Below, in pieces: positions 9,248 through 18,889 of a stretch of DNA of 64,000 nucleotides. Origin of the DNA: Mesorhizobium terrae (GTDB lineage: Bacteria > Pseudomonadota > Alphaproteobacteria > Rhizobiales > Rhizobiaceae). Position 1 is the first letter of the stretch, and each line of letters begins with the position of its first letter. The stretch lies in NCBI RefSeq assembly GCF_008727715.1, contig NZ_CP044218.1, forward strand, positions 5,563,501 through 5,627,500. Reading direction: 5' to 3'. A program made the translations under genes and the position numbers. The notes under the pieces are model-generated. The model worked only from the letters and a program-made list of their open reading frames with translations. It was not told where the DNA came from and made no database searches.

Positions 9248-10703
9248 GAATTGCGTTTATCGTCCGTTCGAGTTGCTGCTCAGACATGTTTGACCCAGAC
9301 GGAAGACAGAGCCCCGTATCGAACAACCGGTCTGAAATGGGCTGGTTGCCATGCGCAAAAAAACTACAGTCTGAGAAAACAGGCTGCAGATGCATGGGCT
9401 TCCAGATGGGGCGCGCTTCGATCAATTCACCTGCAAGATATTGAATAAGCGCCGACGCTGATCGGTTGCTCCCGCCCTGCTGAAGCGTGCAAGCTGACAA
9501 CCAGCGAGTAGAATAGCTCCAAGCGGGCTCCGGCATCCATTCAATCCACTCGATGTCGGATAGTTCTTTGCGATACGTTTCATATATCCTGCGGCGTTCG
9601 CTCACTCGTTGCTCGAGTACCTTTAACTGCCCACGGCCGACGCCCGCAAGAATATTGCTCATTCGATAATTGTAGCCGATCGTCGAATGCTGGTAGTGCG
9701 GCGCAGGATCTCGCGCCTGAGTTGAGAGGAAGCGAGCCCTATCAGCAAACGCCTTCTCTTCGGTAACCAACATCCCCCCGCTCGACGTGGTGATGATCTT
9801 GTTACCATTGAAGGAATATATACCCATGCGACCAAAGCTTCCCGAAGCCTTGCCTTTGTAGGTAGCGCCCAAGGACTCTGCTGCATCCTCTATGATCGGA
9901 ACATCAAACCGGTCGCACAGCTCAACAATAGGATCCATATCGGCGCTTTGACCGTACAGGCTAACGACAATAACAGCTTTCGGAAGTTTGCCTTCTCTTC
10001 TGCCCACCTCCAAGGCGCGTTCAAGCGCTTGTGGCGACATGTTCCAGCTCTCTGGCTCGGAATCGATCAAGACTGGCTCAGCACCCTGGTAAACGATCGG
10101 ATTAACGCTGGCTGCAAAAGTTAACGTCGAACAAAAGACATAGTCCCCCGGCCCAACATCTAACAGGCGCAAGGCCAAATGGATCGCCGCAGTACCCGAA
10201 CTCAGAGCAACGGCGTTTGCGATCCCCAATTTTTCAGCCAGCTCGATTTCGAAAGCATCTACATTTGGCCCTAGCGGCGCGATCCAATTTGTCCGAAATG
10301 CTTCGGTGACAAACTCGATCTCGCTCTCCCCCATATGTGGGGTCGATAACAAGACCGGCTGATCGATCTTTGATCTTTCGACGAGTTCAACAACTTTGCC
10401 GTTGTCATCAACGACAGGCAGATGGTTCACCACATTGGCCTGCATCAACAACAACGCTTCGCGACGAGTGTAGCCTAATTGCAAGGTGACCGATTGACGA
10501 TCGGAAAGCAGAGAGAGCGTGTCGTTCAGATTCGCTCCATCAAGCAAAAGGCGCCTGATATCTCCGTCGGTGACCGTTCGCTCAAAACGCTCATCTGCCG
10601 ATGAGAGAAGCAGAACGCCCGTCGCCGTTCGGTCGAGCAAGGCTAGCGCATCATGAAGTGTGGCATCTCTGCCAATGGCGATTTTCGAAATATCCACGCC
10701 CAA
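9228..10703 (-). CDS. CBS-domain / DegT-DnrJ-EryC1 aminotransferase fusion (LegC-like)
   Basis: 491 residues. Residues about 1-115 form a CBS pair (VTDGDIRRLLLDG, HLPVVDDNGKVVELVER), the type usually fused to the nucleotidyltransferase PtmE in legionaminate loci. From about 120 to the end is a PLP-dependent sugar aminotransferase of the DegT family: SSGTAAIHLAL, D273 in EDAAESLGA and Schiff-base K302 in SFNGNK. The reaction is presumably amino transfer to a nucleotide-linked 4-keto-6-deoxy sugar. The CBS module probably binds an adenosine or cytidine nucleotide and may give feedback control; that is inference. Last gene of the neuA-neuC-neuD operon, 5 nt after the acetyltransferase. Confidence 0.85.
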   Translation of the reverse strand: MGVDISKIAIGRDATLHDALALLDRTATGVLLLSSADERFERTVTDGDIRRLLLDGANLNDTLSLLSDRQSVTLQLGYTRREALLLMQANVVNHLPVVDDNGKVVELVERSKIDQPVLLSTPHMGESEIEFVTEAFRTNWIAPLGPNVDAFEIELAEKLGIANAVALSSGTAAIHLALRLLDVGPGDYVFCSTLTFAASVNPIVYQGAEPVLIDSEPESWNMSPQALERALEVGRREGKLPKAVIVVSLYGQSADMDPIVELCDRFDVPIIEDAAESLGATYKGKASGSFGRMGIYSFNGNKIITTSSGGMLVTEEKAFADRARFLSTQARDPAPHYQHSTIGYNYRMSNILAGVGRGQLKVLEQRVSERRRIYETYRKELSDIEWIEWMPEPAWSYSTRWLSACTLQQGGSNRSASALIQYLAGELIEARPIWKPMHLQPVFSDCSFFAHGNQPISDRLFDTGLCLPSGSNMSEQQLERTINAIRRYAHA

Positions 10704-10708
10704 AACCC

Positions 10709-11320
10709 CTATCCAATCCGATTGGCAGGTATCCCCGCATAGACACCTTGTTGCGCGATATCAGCAACGACCACCGCTCCCGCACCAACGACCGCTCCAT
10801 CGCAGATTCGTATCCCAGGCAAAACACTCGCTCCAGCTCCAACCAGTACGCCCTCCCCCACACGGACATTGCCGCCGAGCGTAGCGCCCGGAGCTATATG
10901 GGAGAAATCACCCACAGTGCACTCGTGATCGACGACGGCGCCATGATTCACGATGACGCTTCGGCCGATATGTGCCAGAGGCCCAACTATGGCTCCAGAA
11001 GCTAGAAAAGTCCCCGGACCGATTTTTGCACTGCCAGCAATAGAGGTCGCCGGATGATAAATAGACTGAGTGTATCCTCCCTTCGAGTCCAGACACTCAA
11101 CCAAATTCGCACGTGCTTTAGAATTGCCAATACAAACGTGATACGGCTGCCCAGAAAGCAAAGATGGGTCAAAAAGACGAACTTGGATATCGAGGCGCTT
11201 GCTGGTCGTCCTGCTGACGTCCTCATCCCACAAGCAAATATGTTCCAGACTCCAGCCACCAGCAAGCAAAGAATCTATAACCACTAACGAGTGACCGCCA
11301 GCCCCCACAAGATTTATCAT
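10709..11320 (-). CDS. neuD: NeuD/PglD-family sugar O- or N-acetyltransferase
   Basis: 203 residues: an N-terminal Rossmann-like nucleotide-sugar binding part (INLVGAGGHSLVV) and a C-terminal left-handed beta-helix of hexapeptide repeats (about residues 90-200), with the catalytic-type His in VNHGAVVDHECTVG. Family members acetylate the 4-amino group of UDP-sugars (PglD, LegH) or O-acetylate sialic acid (NeuD). With an aminotransferase immediately downstream, N-acetylation of its product is likely. A TTG at 11344 would add 8 residues, but the ATG at 11320 lies 1 nt after the neuC stop and is preferred. Confidence 0.85.
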   Translation of the reverse strand: MINLVGAGGHSLVVIDSLLAGGWSLEHICLWDEDVSRTTSKRLDIQVRLFDPSLLSGQPYHVCIGNSKARANLVECLDSKGGYTQSIYHPATSIAGSAKIGPGTFLASGAIVGPLAHIGRSVIVNHGAVVDHECTVGDFSHIAPGATLGGNVRVGEGVLVGAGASVLPGIRICDGAVVGAGAVVVADIAQQGVYAGIPANRIG

Positions 11321-11321
11321 C

Positions 11322-12461
11322 TCAGTACGTATTTTCTTTGACAAGGCTCAATGCGTCCAGTCGCACAGAAGAAAGAAAACTAACAATTCGCATACTCGCG
11401 CTGCCGTCACCGTAAACATTCGACTTGGCGAACCGCTTTTTCTTGAGAGCGAATTCAAGTGCGGAATTTAACGCATCTTCCGTCGGCTTCACATCAATCA
11501 CGTTGCTGTTTCGCTGTCGTAGATTTTGCCGAGATCCAATATTGACCACCGGCGTTCCAAAGCTGGCCGCCTCAATAATGCCACTGCTGGAATTGCCGAT
11601 CATGAGGTCGGCCTCTTTCATCGTTGAGACAAAATCCGATCGAGCAAGATGCGTGATTGCCTTGATCTCGTGTCTCCTGGATGCTTCGTCGAGCACCTTC
11701 CGAATTTCATCACTGCCTGCGTCGGAATTTGGCATCAAAGCCAGGATTTGAAACTGGTACGCACGCAATGCTGCGATGATCCTGGCAATATCTGCCCCTC
11801 CCGTCGCCGCTTCTTGAACAACCGGATGATAAAGGAGAAGTGCGATCTTCCCGGCAGCCTCCAAATGGAAATCTGCACAAATTTGCTCTCGCGACTTCGT
11901 AGCAATCTCTGTCAAGCCATCCAGTCCAGGGGCACCGACCACCGATATTTGAGAAGCAGGTTCTCCCATTGACACAAGCCGTTGCCTACTTTCTTCGGTA
12001 GCTGTCAGGTGGAAACGCGACAGTTTGGAAATAGCGTGGCGCACAGGCTCGTCAACGGTCCCTGAACGCTCGCCGCCATGTACATGCGCGACGGGAATCC
12101 CCAGATGCAGCGCGGCGATAGCGGCAGCCAACATTTCCCCCCGATCACCAAGCAAGAGAACGATGTCAGGTCGCTCGACTTCCAGCGCATCGACAAATCC
12201 CACCAACATCCGCCCGATGTTCCGAGCCATTAGCGGACCAGAAGGTATATCGTCTTCGACCTCAACCTGAGCGCCGATGGGCAATCCGGACGCCACAATC
12301 TCCCTTACTGTCAATCCGTATCGCGTCGAGAGATGCATGCCCGTAACAAGGAGGCTGAGATCAAGTGCGCTGCTTCCATGAATACGTTCAAGTGTTAATT
12401 TCATAAGGCCAAAGTCAGCCCTAGTACCAGTAACATAGCAAACCTTGCGCACCGCCCTCAT
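11322..12461 (-). CDS. neuC: UDP-N-acetylglucosamine 2-epimerase (hydrolysing), NeuC/LegG family
   Basis: Converts a UDP-N-acetyl sugar to the free 2-epimer (ManNAc or 2,4-diacetamido-mannose) that NeuB condenses. 379 residues with the family pattern: VTGTRADFGLM near the N-terminus, VLLLGDRGEMLAAA, HVHGGERSGTVDE, and a UDP-binding end (IGNSSSGIIEA, NIGSRQ.LR). The ATG at 12461 overlaps the neuA stop (ATGA). The hydrolysing NeuC type (with E/H in HVHGGE) differs from the WecB-type epimerase at 15466-16599 in the same operon. Whether its substrate is UDP-GlcNAc or UDP-diacetamido-bacillosamine cannot be read from the sequence; the neighbouring aminotransferase favours the latter. Confidence 0.9.
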   Translation of the reverse strand: MRAVRKVCYVTGTRADFGLMKLTLERIHGSSALDLSLLVTGMHLSTRYGLTVREIVASGLPIGAQVEVEDDIPSGPLMARNIGRMLVGFVDALEVERPDIVLLLGDRGEMLAAAIAALHLGIPVAHVHGGERSGTVDEPVRHAISKLSRFHLTATEESRQRLVSMGEPASQISVVGAPGLDGLTEIATKSREQICADFHLEAAGKIALLLYHPVVQEAATGGADIARIIAALRAYQFQILALMPNSDAGSDEIRKVLDEASRRHEIKAITHLARSDFVSTMKEADLMIGNSSSGIIEAASFGTPVVNIGSRQNLRQRNSNVIDVKPTEDALNSALEFALKKKRFAKSNVYGDGSASMRIVSFLSSVRLDALSLVKENTY

Positions 12462-13159
12462 GGTTGTTCACCATATCTTTGCGCCAGGGCTTCCGCCATG
12501 ATCCAATCGTCCTCCGTGTCAATGTCGATTGACTCACACGGACCATCGCATAGCACCCCAAAAGTCTTATCAGGGAAAAATGTCCGACCACTTTCCAGCA
12601 CACTCGTACGTGCCAGATAAAGATTGCCAGCAATGTAGACGACTGGACTCAGATCCTGGCTGCGAAGCAACCGCTCCTGGTTGTCAGTGAATGGCACCAG
12701 AGAGGGGGGAGACTGCCAATCGAACAGGTGAGAGGGATGATTTCGAGCATGAGCCACACCGATAACGGCTTGGCAATCGTCGTTATTCAACAGCATCCTC
12801 GCCGCTTCCCAGCGTTCTGCTCGCCGAACCGGTGAAGTCGGCTGTAGTAACGCTACAAAGTCGTAAGATCGCCCTTCGGCACGCTCGCGCTGCAGAACAT
12901 CAAACACAACATCCACTGTCGTGGCGGTATCTGTAGCCAACTCTGCTGACCGAAGAAACGGCACATCGAGACCATGCGAGACCACAACTGACGCGATCTC
13001 CGGATCATCAGTGGAAACAACGATGCGATCGAACCACTTAATCGACTGCGAAAACCGAACCGACCACACAATAAGTGGCACACCTGCGAACGATTTGATG
13101 TTCTTACCGGGCAATCGTTTAGAGCCGCCGCGCGCGGGAATGATTGCGAGGGTTTTCAA
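12458..13159 (-). CDS. neuA: CMP-nonulosonate cytidylyltransferase (NeuA/LegF/PseF family)
   Basis: Activates a nonulosonic acid with CTP to the CMP-sugar used by glycosyltransferases. 233 residues; N-terminus carries the nucleotide-binding signature IPARGGSKRLPGKN (residues 7-20), then VSTDDPEIA, LLQPTSPVR, and the metal-binding D residues in the SIDIDTEDDW end. The start is TTG: it lies 2 nt after the stop of the upstream reductase and gives the canonical MKTLAIIPARGG terminus; no ATG or GTG fits. Its stop overlaps neuC. Confidence 0.9.
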   Translation of the reverse strand: MKTLAIIPARGGSKRLPGKNIKSFAGVPLIVWSVRFSQSIKWFDRIVVSTDDPEIASVVVSHGLDVPFLRSAELATDTATTVDVVFDVLQRERAEGRSYDFVALLQPTSPVRRAERWEAARMLLNNDDCQAVIGVAHARNHPSHLFDWQSPPSLVPFTDNQERLLRSQDLSPVVYIAGNLYLARTSVLESGRTFFPDKTFGVLCDGPCESIDIDTEDDWIMAEALAQRYGEQP

Positions 13160-13161
13160 GA

Positions 13162-14094
13162 TTACAGCCTGTGTTCCAGGAAGGCGGCGGTGGTTCGCTT
13201 CATGGCTTCATCGAGTGAGATTGGAGGAACCCAATTCAGATGTTGTTTTGTCGCGGTGATATCCACTTCCAGCGAGCCAAGCAATCGCTGCGCCATATCC
13301 CGTTTACCAAACAGCGCCGCAGCGGATTTCAGAAGAGAAACAGGCACAGGAAAAAGGCGAGCATTCAGCCCCATGGCTCGAGCGAGACTCTGCATTAATT
13401 GCGGTGTGGATAACGTAGTTCCGTCGCCACCTAGGAAGACTTTCCCTCCAGCTTGATCGTGGGTGAGACAGCAGATGATGAGATCAACTAAGTTCTCCAC
13501 GTAGGTAAGACTGCGACGGTTGTCGACCAAAGCCAACGGCAATGGAACCTCCCGCTGGACCAACGTCATCATTGCGCGGAAATTTGCCTTAACGCCTGGT
13601 CCATAGACCAAAGGCGGGCGAATGGCGACCACTTCCATCCCGTGCTGTGCGCCCACAGCAAAGAGGAGGTTTTCAGCTTCGCATTTTGAGATACCATATG
13701 GATCCCTCGGTGAGGGAGGGCTCTCGGTCGTGAATGGTCGCCCAGGTTCAGTCCCCTCCCCATTTACCTTTATGGAACTCATGTAAATGAACCGCTTGAC
13801 CCCCGCCATCGCAGCTTGCTTGGCGAGGTTCACGGTTCCATCGACATTGACCTCGCGGAAAGCTGCCAATGGATCGACCGCATCGTCTTTCATCACATGT
13901 ACACGAGCAGCCAGATGAACGATCGCATCGGCCTCTTGTAGGACGCGTCGCCAATCGGTGGTGCCGTCGATGTCTCCGACAGACGTAGAGCTTTTTCCGC
14001 TGCGGCTCACAGGTCGGAAATCGATATTGCGTTGAGACAACTCCTGGCAGAGTGCATTACCCACGAAACCGGAAGCGCCAGTCACGACGATCAT
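13162..14094 (-). CDS. NAD-dependent epimerase/dehydratase, WbpV/WreQ-like 4-keto sugar reductase
   Basis: 310-residue short-chain dehydrogenase of the extended type. Rossmann motif GASGFVG (6-12), LAARVHVM, S106/S107, catalytic Y133 and K137 in YGISK. Proteins of this length and pattern in O-antigen loci reduce UDP-4-keto-6-deoxy-GlcNAc to UDP-QuiNAc (WbpV, Rhizobium WreQ). The matching dehydratase (WbpM-like, 32498-34429) and initiating transferase (31189-32190) are in the same island. That assignment is by family and context; a 4-epimerase role cannot be excluded. It lies between the FucNAc GT gene and neuA in one operon. Confidence 0.8.
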   Translation of the reverse strand: MIVVTGASGFVGNALCQELSQRNIDFRPVSRSGKSSTSVGDIDGTTDWRRVLQEADAIVHLAARVHVMKDDAVDPLAAFREVNVDGTVNLAKQAAMAGVKRFIYMSSIKVNGEGTEPGRPFTTESPPSPRDPYGISKCEAENLLFAVGAQHGMEVVAIRPPLVYGPGVKANFRAMMTLVQREVPLPLALVDNRRSLTYVENLVDLIICCLTHDQAGGKVFLGGDGTTLSTPQLMQSLARAMGLNARLFPVPVSLLKSAAALFGKRDMAQRLLGSLEVDITATKQHLNWVPPISLDEAMKRTTAAFLEHRL

Positions 14095-14111
14095 CCATTG
14101 GCCCCTTGTAC

Positions 14112-15371
14112 CTACCTTGTAACTTTTTCACTCAAGGCACCGAGCCAGTGCTCGAGTGCCTCGATCAGCATATCGCGACTGAACTCCCGTCTTGCAAACT
14201 CTTGCCCTCTTTGCCCCATGGAGAACCTTTCGGCCTCGGGTAATGCGACCATAGCCTTGACGGCCTCTGCGAGGCCAGCACTATCACCGGCCGCGCAAGC
14301 TAAGCCTGCCTGCGCATCGCGCACTACGTCAGCGCCTTCGCCATCGATCATCGCCAATATCGGTATGCCGGCCGCTAGGTAGGCTTGGAGTTTTGCGGGT
14401 ATTGTCAGAGCAAAGATCGGCTCACTGCGTAAAGATACCAAAAGCGCATCTGCTGCGGCAAAAAACTCGGGCATACGCTCAACAGGGAACCTTCCGATCA
14501 ACAACACCTTATCGCCGAGGCCACGGACTGCGATTTCACGACGCACCCATTCGAGTTTCCTGCCATCTCCCACAATAAGCCAACGAACAGGCTCATCCCT
14601 CAGAAGGTCTGCAGCATCCAATATGGCAGGGAAATCCTGCGCCTCTCCTATATTGCCAGCAAACACAATATCGAATGTGTTAGCCGCGGCTGGAATCTCA
14701 GGCGCAGGAATCGCATCGGTCGCTGCAAATGTATCTTCAGCCCAATTGGGGAAGTAAACTACTGGAACGGACCCACACCGCCGCTGAATCTCTGGAATAA
14801 AGCGGCGAGACTGCGCTAATATCAAGTCACAACGTCGATAAATAAATGAAACGAGGCGTCCCACCAACCGAAGAACAGTGGGGGTACGCACAGCGCCAAC
14901 TGCAGACAACGATTCTGGCCAAAGATCCAGAACCCACAAGGCGACCGGCGTGCGCTTAAACCTTCGCAGGACAATCGCTGGAAATCCAACTGTTATTGGT
15001 GATGGCTCGAATACGAAGATAGCATCGAAACTGCGGCCTCTCAATTTCAACGGACCGATTATCGCCGCAGAAACAGCAAAGGTTATGTAGTTTAACACCA
15101 GACGGAATGCGCCACTTCCCCTGGCAGCCATCGGAACCCGAAAGACGGGTACACCCTTATAGCTGGAGTATTTCGCCGGCGTAGCGGCAAAATCACTGAA
15201 GACGACGCCGTCGGGATAGTTGGGGCTCCCCGTCAGTATGGTAATCTCATGACCACGGACCGCTAGCGCATCAACAAGATCGTTGATACGAAAATTCTCA
15301 GGCCAGAAATATTGACTGACAACGAGAATGCGCAAGGAGCGATTAGAAGGCGGATTGTCACTTTTAGGCAT
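14112..15371 (-). CDS. Glycosyltransferase family 4, WbuB-like
   Basis: 419 residues, GT-B fold. N-terminus RILVVSQYFWPENFRIND is typical of WbuB-type enzymes, which transfer L-FucNAc residues in E. coli O26/O145-type loci. C-terminal donor-binding domain has FAGNIGEAQDF, LIVGDGRK, and the E-x7-E-like region SLRSEPIFALTIPAKLQAYL. The open frame extends upstream to 15506 into the epimerase gene, but family alignment supports the ATG at 15371. Directly downstream of fnlABC, which would supply UDP-L-FucNAc (or its amidinated form). Cytoplasmic, acting at the inner membrane face. Confidence 0.85.
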   Translation of the reverse strand: MPKSDNPPSNRSLRILVVSQYFWPENFRINDLVDALAVRGHEITILTGSPNYPDGVVFSDFAATPAKYSSYKGVPVFRVPMAARGSGAFRLVLNYITFAVSAAIIGPLKLRGRSFDAIFVFEPSPITVGFPAIVLRRFKRTPVALWVLDLWPESLSAVGAVRTPTVLRLVGRLVSFIYRRCDLILAQSRRFIPEIQRRCGSVPVVYFPNWAEDTFAATDAIPAPEIPAAANTFDIVFAGNIGEAQDFPAILDAADLLRDEPVRWLIVGDGRKLEWVRREIAVRGLGDKVLLIGRFPVERMPEFFAAADALLVSLRSEPIFALTIPAKLQAYLAAGIPILAMIDGEGADVVRDAQAGLACAAGDSAGLAEAVKAMVALPEAERFSMGQRGQEFARREFSRDMLIEALEHWLGALSEKVTR

Positions 15372-15465
15372 ACCGCACCTCAGGGAGCCAGTAGGGCGCC
15401 TCTGCCATTTTTGGGCATCCCCATGACACCTCGAGCGTCTTTTCAACCATTCGTTAAGTTCTGAA

Positions 15466-16599
15466 TTAGCTGTTTTCGCGCCAGACCACACGACGAACGT
15501 AGTCACGGTAACTGTGGATGATACGCACCACTTTGTCAGAAACGTTGGTCACCGAATAATCCGAAACAAGCCTAAGGTCACGCCTCTCCCCACGCGATTG
15601 CGTTCCAAGAATGTCAAGGCATTGCAATACCCGTTCTTTGCCCAAACCGGACATCATAACCGAACCTTCCTCCATCCCTTCCGGCCGTTCGTGCGCCTCT
15701 CGAATGTTGAGGGCTGGGAAGTTCAGAATGGACGACTCCTCGGTAATCGTTCCGCTGTCAGACAGCACCGCTCTTGCGTCTTGCTGCAGCCGCACATAGT
15801 CGAAGAAACCCAGAGGCTTCATCAGGCAAACGTTTTTGTGGAAGCGAGCATTCACAGCATCAATGCGTTTTTGAGTACGCGGATGTGTCGACACGATAAG
15901 CGGCTCATCAAAACGAACCGCCACTGCATTCAACATATCGACTAACTTACTGAAATTATTTTCAGTATCTATATTCTCCTCGCGGTGTGCGCTGACGACG
16001 AAATACTTCCCGGGCGTCAAAGAAAGCCGTTCGCAAATACTTGAGTTCTGTATGTTTTTTCTATAATATGAGAGCACTTCCAGCATTGGGCTACCAGTCT
16101 TAATAATACGATCAGGTGGAAGCCCCTCTCTTAGCAAATACTCGCGCGCAATATCCGAATAGGTCAGGTTGATGTCGGCTGTATGATCGACGATACGTCG
16201 ATTGATTTCTTCGGGAACACGGCTATCGAAACAACGATTACCAGCCTCCATGTGAAAAATTGGGATCTTTCGTCGCTTCGCTGGAATTGCAGCAAGGCAG
16301 CTATTCGTATCACCTAGAACCAGCAAGGCGTCTGGGTGATGACTTGCCAAATACCGATCAAAGCCGATGATCACGTTGCCAATCGTTTCAGCAGCATTCG
16401 CACCTGCTGCACCGAGAAATGCGTCTGGGCGCCTTACGCCCAAATCTTCGAAGAAAATCTCGTTCAGCTCGTAGTCATGATTTTGCCCGGTGTGGACCAA
16501 ATGATGATCACAGTATTCGTCGAGTTTAGCCAAAACGCGGGAAAGACGAATGATTTCCGGTCTCGTGCCGACAACCGTCACGACCTTCATCTTAGACAT
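15466..16599 (-). CDS. fnlC: WecB-type UDP-N-acetylglucosamine 2-epimerase (FnlC/WbjD/CapG)
   Basis: Third enzyme of UDP-L-FucNAc synthesis, epimerising C2 of UDP-6-deoxy-talose-type intermediate. 377 residues, GT-B-like epimerase fold: [15 protein letters not shown] at the start, [41 protein letters not shown], and [10 protein letters not shown]. It follows the fnlB gene by 5 nt and completes the fnlA-fnlB-fnlC order seen in FucNAc loci (S. aureus capEFG, P. aeruginosa wbjBCD). Distinct in sequence from the hydrolysing NeuC of the same operon. Confidence 0.9.
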   Translation of the reverse strand: MSKMKVVTVVGTRPEIIRLSRVLAKLDEYCDHHLVHTGQNHDYELNEIFFEDLGVRRPDAFLGAAGANAAETIGNVIIGFDRYLASHHPDALLVLGDTNSCLAAIPAKRRKIPIFHMEAGNRCFDSRVPEEINRRIVDHTADINLTYSDIAREYLLREGLPPDRIIKTGSPMLEVLSYYRKNIQNSSICERLSLTPGKYFVVSAHREENIDTENNFSKLVDMLNAVAVRFDEPLIVSTHPRTQKRIDAVNARFHKNVCLMKPLGFFDYVRLQQDARAVLSDSGTITEESSILNFPALNIREAHERPEGMEEGSVMMSGLGKERVLQCLDILGTQSRGERRDLRLVSDYSVTNVSDKVVRIIHSYRDYVRRVVWRENS

Positions 16600-16604
16600 A
16601 ACAA

Positions 16605-17711
16605 CTATACCTTCGCTGCGATGGTATCAGGCCGGCTCTGATCGAACAGCTCGTTGGCCCACAACAGAACAATCATCATTTGGTCGCCGATATTCGTTAC
16701 ATCATGCACCCAGCCAGGCACCGTCTCCACCACCATCGGCTCACTACCGGACGCAAACACCTCGAACCTCTCGCCGGTCAAAATATGACGAAACCCGAAT
16801 CGAGCCTTGCCCTGCACAACAAGAAATTTCTCGGTCTTGGTGTGATGGTAGTGCCCGCCTCGTGTCACTCCTGGGTGAGCGGTAAAATAAGAAAATTGCC
16901 CGCAATTGACCGTGCGCAGAACCTCCACGAAAGCTCCGCGTGGATCGGTATTACTCTTCAGCGTGTAGCTGAATTCGGCAGGAGGTAAATAACTCAAGTA
17001 CGTCGCATGGAGCGCACGTATTAACCCAGATCCCACTGCATCGGTTAACAAGGTACGGCGGCTGTCGCGGAAGCTTTGAATAAGAGCCGCGACGTAACCT
17101 ACTGTTGTCACATATTCCGGTTTGACCACACCGTCGCGGACGGCACTCTCGGCATCATCCAATAAAGCAATGAATGCATCCACTACGTCATCTATGTAGA
17201 CCAGCCTCAAGGGCGCTTCGGGGTCGTTGACAACGATGGGCAAATCTCGAGCAAGGTTGTAGCAAAATGTGGCAACAACCGAATTGTAGTTCGGCTTAGC
17301 CCACTTCCCAAAGACGTTAGGCAATCGAAAGATGTGGACCGCCGTCATCTGCTCTCGACCGAACGCAGCCACCAATTCTTCCGCCTGGCGCTTGCTTCTG
17401 CCATAAGAATTGTTGCGCTCAGCCTGAATTGAAGAAGCATAGATGACCGGCAGGCGCATTTGGTCTTCCCGAAGAAGACCAATCAGCCTTTGAGTCATGC
17501 CGACATTGCCGGATTGAAACTCGACCTCATCGGTTGGTCGATTAACACCCGCCAGATGAAACACAGCACACGAGCCGGCTAGAGCTGCACGTACCGAGAC
17601 GTCATCATCATCGTGGGAAATGCGCCCTATCTCGAAGCCTAATTCTTCGAGACGCCGCACCAAATTTTGACCAATAAAGCCGCGACACCCCGTGACTGCG
17701 ATTTTTTTCAA
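16605..17711 (-). CDS. fnlB: FnlB/CapF-like NAD-dependent reductase with C-terminal cupin
   Basis: Second enzyme of UDP-L-FucNAc synthesis (4-keto reductase/3-epimerase). 368 residues: extended SDR domain ([11 protein letters not shown] at 7-17; catalytic YGRSK) and a cupin domain from about residue 245 with the metal-ligand pattern [12 protein letters not shown] and the family's FDQSRPDT tail. This two-domain layout is diagnostic for CapF. The start is TTG, placed immediately after the TAA of fnl[15 protein letters not shown] is the canonical N-terminus. Gap to fnlC is 5 nt. Confidence 0.9.
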   Translation of the reverse strand: MKKIAVTGCRGFIGQNLVRRLEELGFEIGRISHDDDDVSVRAALAGSCAVFHLAGVNRPTDEVEFQSGNVGMTQRLIGLLREDQMRLPVIYASSIQAERNNSYGRSKRQAEELVAAFGREQMTAVHIFRLPNVFGKWAKPNYNSVVATFCYNLARDLPIVVNDPEAPLRLVYIDDVVDAFIALLDDAESAVRDGVVKPEYVTTVGYVAALIQSFRDSRRTLLTDAVGSGLIRALHATYLSYLPPAEFSYTLKSNTDPRGAFVEVLRTVNCGQFSYFTAHPGVTRGGHYHHTKTEKFLVVQGKARFGFRHILTGERFEVFASGSEPMVVETVPGWVHDVTNIGDQMMIVLLWANELFDQSRPDTIAAKV

Positions 17712-18752
17712 TTATTCCTCCGGACGAGGCCGGTTCCCAGCCATTAACTCGCGTATGAAGTCAAGCTTCATCAGCAATTCCTTCATGTTGGGCACATCAA
17801 GGCGTCGCGTATTATGGGAGTTGTATTCTTCTGATCGAGAGATTTGCTCTTCTCCCATTTCAACATACTTTGAATAATTCAAGTCGCGCAAATCTGGTGG
17901 GATTCTGTAGTAATCTCCCAGATCTTCAGCACCCGCCAACTCCTCGCGGCTCAGCAATGTCTCGAATAGCTTTTCACCATGCCTGGTGCCAATTACTTCG
18001 ACCGGATATTCTCGCTGACCTAAGAGCTCGCAAAGGGCCGTCGCAAGCGTACCTATCGTAGCTGCGGGGGCTTTTTGGACGAAGATGTCACCGTTGCCTC
18101 CCCGATCGAAGGCATAAGCCACGAGGTCAACGGCATCGGCCAGCGTCATCATAAAACGGGTCATCCCCGGATCGGTGATCGTGATAGGCTTGCTCGAGCC
18201 AATCTGGTCGGCGAACAGCGGAATGACCGAGCCACGTGAGGCCATCACATTGCCGTAACGGGTACCGCAAACGATCGTCTCGCGAGAGTCAAGGTTTCTG
18301 GATTTAGCCACCATAACCTTTTCCATCAGGGCTTTCGAAATCCCCATGGCATTGATCGGATAGACGGCTTTGTCCGTGGAAAGGCAGACGACTTTCCTTA
18401 CCTTGTTTGCTATAGCCGCCTCCAGCACGTTCTCTGTACCGAGAACGTTTGTCTTAACGGCCTCCAGCGGATGAAATTCACAAGACGGAACCTGCTTCAG
18501 CGCAGCAGCGTGGAAAATATAATCCACACCGCGGGTAGCTGTAAGGATACTTCCGTAATCGCGCACGTCGCCAATATAGAACTTTAGTTTCTTGCTGCTG
18601 AACGCCTTACGAAGATCGTCTTGTTTCTTCTCATCTCTGCTAAAAATCCGAATCTCCGCAACCGAAGACGCCAGATAGCGGTGAAGGACTGCGTTGCCGA
18701 ACGATCCGGTTCCTCCCGTAATCAGCAGGCATTTGTCTGACAAAGCACTCAA
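17712..18752 (-). CDS. fnlA: FnlA/CapE/WbjB-like UDP-GlcNAc 4,6-dehydratase/5-epimerase
   Basis: First enzyme of UDP-L-FucNAc synthesis. 346 residues, extended SDR: ITGGTGSFGNAVL, HAAALKQVPSCEFHP, STDKAVYPINAMG, and M-x3-K (MGISK) in place of Y-x3-K, as in inverting dehydratases of this family. First gene of the nine-gene minus operon 9228-18752. The start is TTG at 18752 with AGAAGAG 9 nt upstream; no ATG fits. A remnant IS element lies directly upstream (18868-20128), so the original promoter may have been altered. Confidence 0.9.
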   Translation of the reverse strand: MSALSDKCLLITGGTGSFGNAVLHRYLASSVAEIRIFSRDEKKQDDLRKAFSSKKLKFYIGDVRDYGSILTATRGVDYIFHAAALKQVPSCEFHPLEAVKTNVLGTENVLEAAIANKVRKVVCLSTDKAVYPINAMGISKALMEKVMVAKSRNLDSRETIVCGTRYGNVMASRGSVIPLFADQIGSSKPITITDPGMTRFMMTLADAVDLVAYAFDRGGNGDIFVQKAPAATIGTLATALCELLGQREYPVEVIGTRHGEKLFETLLSREELAGAEDLGDYYRIPPDLRDLNYSKYVEMGEEQISRSEEYNSHNTRRLDVPNMKELLMKLDFIRELMAGNRPRPEE

Positions 18753-18889
18753 GGGTCGAAACTCTTCTGTGGTGGGCGGCGGCGCGCTTCTACATCACAA
18801 ACTCCCAGATGGCTACCACTTCCTTGGCAGTCAATCGCAAGATCGGAAAATAACAGTTGCCTTGAGGGGCCTGCCTGCATCGAGTGGGC

